Shown: positions 40,809 to 43,064 of the stretch, in pieces | How positions within the stretch are numbered: the stretch's first letter is position 1 | How the letters are laid out: every line of letters begins with the position of its first letter | NCBI GenBank assembly: GCA_014799925.1 | Contig: JAAVHC010000007.1 | Coordinates: forward strand, 1-43,064 | Origin: Oscillibacter sp. | Lineage (GTDB): Bacteria > Bacillota > Clostridia > Oscillospirales > Oscillospiraceae | Length of the DNA stretch: 43,064 bases | Direction: 5' to 3' | Notes under the pieces: generated by a model | Database searches by the model: none | The model's input: only the letters and a program-made list of their open reading frames with translations | What the model was told of the DNA's origin: nothing | Made by a program: the position numbers and the translations under genes

Positions 40809-41803
40809 TGGATAATGAGGGACGAGAAAAGTTCTGGAATGTGCTTAAAAATCTACATAGCAATAGTGCAGCAGATGTGAGTGTGTTGATGGATGCTTCC
40901 CCATGGCCTGAAACCTTGTGCAGATTTCGATCCGTTAATGAACATTCTCTCCAGCAGTTACAGGAAAACAAACTGTTCTTTTCATCCGCAGACTATTATG
41001 ACGATCCGTTTGACACCTATTTTTACATTAAAGTCGACCAAATGGTTCCGGTTTACGAGGAAATGCGAAAAGAACTGCTTGAAGGAAACAAGGAACTTGC
41101 AGATATATTGCATCAGATAGCTATGGTTGCAGGACAGCAACCCGATAAATTTGTTAGTATGTTGTCCAACGAATCGCTAGATTTTACCAAACTAAAAGGT
41201 CAATTAATGACGGTTCGTAATTCAATCCAAAAAAGATTGTTTTCAATTTGCTTTTATGAAGACCCATACAACGAAACGCTCTGGCTAAAGTATGCAGCAA
41301 ACTACAGCGGTTTTGTGCAGATATATGATTTTACCACCCCCGATACTTTGATGTGCGGAAAAGAACTTACTTGCCAGAATTGCACATCGGCGAGAGAGCG
41401 TCTTTACATTTATCCCGTTTGTTACTCAGATAGGAGGTATAATGCCACGAAATATGCATTAGGGGTTTGGCTGATGGAAAAAATAGGGCAACAAAACAAT
41501 ATGACCTTAGCGCCTCTCTATAATTATGTACAAAACTCTCTTATATGGGAGGCCGAACGCGTCTCCTTAATAAAAAAGAAATGTCATGAATATGACCAAG
41601 AATGGAGAATGATTTGTCCAGCAATGCATGAGCAACGTATTTGCATCAAAATGAAGCCAAGCAAAATTATTGTTGGTTTGCGGACGCCCCAATATGAACG
41701 TAGACTTATTGTTTCTGCCGCAGAAATTGCTGGAATACAGGAAATCCATGAACTTTATATCAACGATTCAGATCGATTGGATAGCAGGCCAATAAGTGTA
41801 TAA
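40808..41803 (+). CDS. DUF2971 family protein
   Basis: 331 residues, intact. It starts on the last base of the hsdS stop (TAATG), so it is translationally coupled. The family pattern is visible: FRSVNEHSLQQLQENKLFFS followed by SADYYDDPFD near the start, then SICFYEDPYNETLWLKYAAN, YSGFVQIYDF, and YDQEWRMICPA towards the end. DUF2971 proteins are common in restriction and other defence loci; no activity is established that I know of. AT-rich like its neighbours. Confidence 0.82.
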   Translation: MDNEGREKFWNVLKNLHSNSAADVSVLMDASPWPETLCRFRSVNEHSLQQLQENKLFFSSADYYDDPFDTYFYIKVDQMVPVYEEMRKELLEGNKELADILHQIAMVAGQQPDKFVSMLSNESLDFTKLKGQLMTVRNSIQKRLFSICFYEDPYNETLWLKYAANYSGFVQIYDFTTPDTLMCGKELTCQNCTSARERLYIYPVCYSDRRYNATKYALGVWLMEKIGQQNNMTLAPLYNYVQNSLIWEAERVSLIKKKCHEYDQEWRMICPAMHEQRICIKMKPSKIIVGLRTPQYERRLIVSAAEIAGIQEIHELYINDSDRLDSRPISV

Positions 41804-41829
41804 GACTACGAGTAAAGGAGAAGCTGCGA

Positions 41830-42852
41830 ATGAGTAATGACAAATTGGTTCCCTATGAGGACATCTATTCTGAAATACGGGAAACTCTCCTGCTGTCCCG
41901 CAATCAGGCATATAGTGCAGTTAATTTTGCAATGGTACAAGCCTATTGGCAGATTGGTCGCATTATCGTAGAGCATGAGCAGGCTGGAAATGTGCGAGCT
42001 GATTATGGAAAATCTGTGTTGCAGGAGTTGTCCAGCCGTTTGACCAAGGACTTTGGCAAAGGTTTTTCAGTGCGGACATTGCAGCAGATGAAAAAATTTT
42101 ATGTGATGTTTCCAAATACGAACGCACTGCGTTCGCAATTGACTTGGACACATTATCGCCTCCTGCTGTCGGTGGAAAACGAACGGGCAAGGCAGTGGTA
42201 TATGGATGAGGCAATCGCTTCCGCATGGTCGAGCCGTCAATTGGAGCGGCAGATTTCTACATTGTATTATGAGCGCATCCTTGCAGGCAGGGATCAGACA
42301 CCTGTGAGGGATGAAGCTATGGAACTTACGGCTCCTTTAGCTGCGGAAAACTTCATCAAAGACCCTTATGTGCTGGAATTTCTTGATCTGAAAAATTATC
42401 CGGCACTACGGGAGTCGGATTTGGAACAGGCATTGATCGATAAATTGCAGGAATTTTTGTTGGAATTGGGGCGTGGTTTCTGCTTTGTAGCCAGACAAAA
42501 GTTAATGCGCTATGAGGATGAGGATTTTTATCTTGACCTCGTGTTTTATCACAGTGTTTTGAAATGCCATGTGCTGATTGATCTGAAAATTGGCAAACTT
42601 ACCCACGGCGACATCGGGCAGATGGACAGCTACATCCGGATGTTCGATGCACTTTACAAAAACGAGGACGATAATCCAACCATTGGCATCATCCTGTGTT
42701 CCCAGAAGAATGAGGCAATCGTCAAATACTCTGTTTTGAATGATGCCCAACAGGTCTTTGCTTCGCGCTATCGTTTCGCCCTGCCCACCGCTGAAGAATT
42801 GCAGCATGAAATTGAGGCTGAGCGCAGAAGGCTCGAAGAACAGGAGGGCTGA
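41830..42852 (+). CDS. DUF1016 / YhcG family PD-(D/E)XK nuclease
   Basis: 340 residues, intact. An N-terminal DUF1016 helical domain (VNFAMVQAYWQIGRIIVEHE, GFSVRTLQQMKKFYVMFP, LTWTHYRLLLSVENERARQW) is followed by a C-terminal PD-(D/E)XK nuclease (ELGRGFCFVARQKLMR, DFYLDLVFYHSVLKCHVLID, then LKIGKLTHGDIGQMDSYIRM). The acidic residue in YLDLVFYH and the DLK pair are the expected metal-binding set. It starts 26 bases after DUF2971 with AAAGGAGAAG upstream. Members are often found in type I restriction and defence islands. Confidence 0.9.
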   Translation: MSNDKLVPYEDIYSEIRETLLLSRNQAYSAVNFAMVQAYWQIGRIIVEHEQAGNVRADYGKSVLQELSSRLTKDFGKGFSVRTLQQMKKFYVMFPNTNALRSQLTWTHYRLLLSVENERARQWYMDEAIASAWSSRQLERQISTLYYERILAGRDQTPVRDEAMELTAPLAAENFIKDPYVLEFLDLKNYPALRESDLEQALIDKLQEFLLELGRGFCFVARQKLMRYEDEDFYLDLVFYHSVLKCHVLIDLKIGKLTHGDIGQMDSYIRMFDALYKNEDDNPTIGIILCSQKNEAIVKYSVLNDAQQVFASRYRFALPTAEELQHEIEAERRRLEEQEG

Positions 42853-42854
42853 TT

Positions 42855-42926
42855 ATGCCAGGATTTACAAATACAAGAGAAAGTGGTCTGAAAGCCCTCA
42901 TTGTACCTCTAAATGAGCAAATCTGA
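42855..42926 (+). pseudogene. hsdR: Type I restriction subunit HsdR, first codons only
   Basis: ATG 42855, 2 bases after the nuclease stop, gives MPGFTNTRESGLKALIV, the beginning of clostridial HsdR proteins. After GTA at 42903-42905 the homology ends and a stop follows at 42924. The gene was cut here by incoming DNA. AGGAGG precedes the ATG. Confidence 0.7.
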
Positions 42927-43014
42927 AAAATAAACAAAGGCAAACCTCAGCGGAAGTGGTAAAATGTGGGATGACGAGTCACCACAAGACCACAAACCAA
43001 AAGAGGAATGCCTT

Positions 43015-43064
43015 ATGACAGACATTATAGCAGGCAGGAAAGCAATAGGCAAGTTTTTTTACCA
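43015..43064 (+). CDS. Partial gene at the right edge, possibly a transposase
   Basis: ATG 43015 with AGAGGA upstream opens MTDIIAGRKAIGKFFY, which runs out of the window. It lies just after the point where hsdR is interrupted, so it is probably the transposase or cargo of the interrupting element. Family not identified. Confidence 0.4.
   Translation, partial: MTDIIAGRKAIGKFFY

Noticed and set aside
1-43064. tRNA, rRNA or CRISPR array
   Set aside because: No T-loop and acceptor pairing, rRNA stretch or regularly spaced repeats were found on reading through the intergenic regions.

Overview
The window looks like the chromosome of a GC-rich, anaerobic, endospore-forming, flagellated gut Clostridium relative, most likely Oscillospiraceae of the Flavonifractor / Lawsonibacter / Pseudoflavonifractor type. 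This rests on the gene set, not on a marker gene. The set includes flagellin, spore genes (cwlJ-gerQ and a SpoIVFA/SpoIVFB-like pair), a Na+-pumping oxaloacetate decarboxylase operon, a Prp-processed L27, DUF4364 and G5/3D proteins. No rRNA, tRNA or CRISPR array was seen.

Layout. 1-1.7 kb: 3' end of a flagellin gene with a stray copy of its last 44 bases downstream. 1.7-5.6 kb (minus): oxaloacetate decarboxylase operon oadG / biotin carrier / oadB / oadA with its own promoter and a palindromic operator. 5.7-9.4 kb: sfsA, a dicarboxylate or amino-acid symporter, and a MATE exporter behind an attenuator-like leader. 9.5-10.2 kb: a small AT-rich island between 13-bp direct repeats. 10.3-11.9 kb: M23 and M50 proteases resembling SpoIVFA/SpoIVFB. 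12-18.8 kb: cofactor genes (coaW-larE facing pncB), then a Sel1 protein, cardiolipin synthase, cobO and an AT-rich GNAT gene. 19-22.3 kb (minus): rplU-prp-rpmA and, after a terminator, GNAT-obg. 22.4-27.8 kb: a stand-alone glycyl-radical-like domain facing a Crp/Fnr regulator, DUF4363-DUF421, and a BlaI / M56 peptidase pair with overlapping operators. 27.9-30.4 kb: cwlJ-gerQ and a G5/3D cell-wall protein. 30.5-33.6 kb (minus): ychF, a small membrane protein, a DUF1624 acyltransferase, a NUDIX gene and DUF523.

From 33.6 kb the character changes to mobile and decayed DNA. There is an integrase tail, a broken parA-parB, a DUF4143 fragment, a truncated clostridial gene, DUF4364, an ISAs1-like remnant, a secreted GH26-like glycosidase with different codon use, a small pseudogene, and a decayed type I restriction locus. 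That locus has a frameshifted hsdS and an hsdR cut after about 17 codons, but still carries two intact cargo genes (DUF2971 and a DUF1016/YhcG nuclease). A new gene, perhaps a transposase, begins at the right edge.

Short non-coding inverted-repeat elements run through the core part. One family (ends TATAGTNGANNCACTTGAG / CTATA) occurs about four times and another (ends TTAGAGCAG / CTGCTCTAA) once. In several cases the element end supplies the stop codon of the neighbouring gene.
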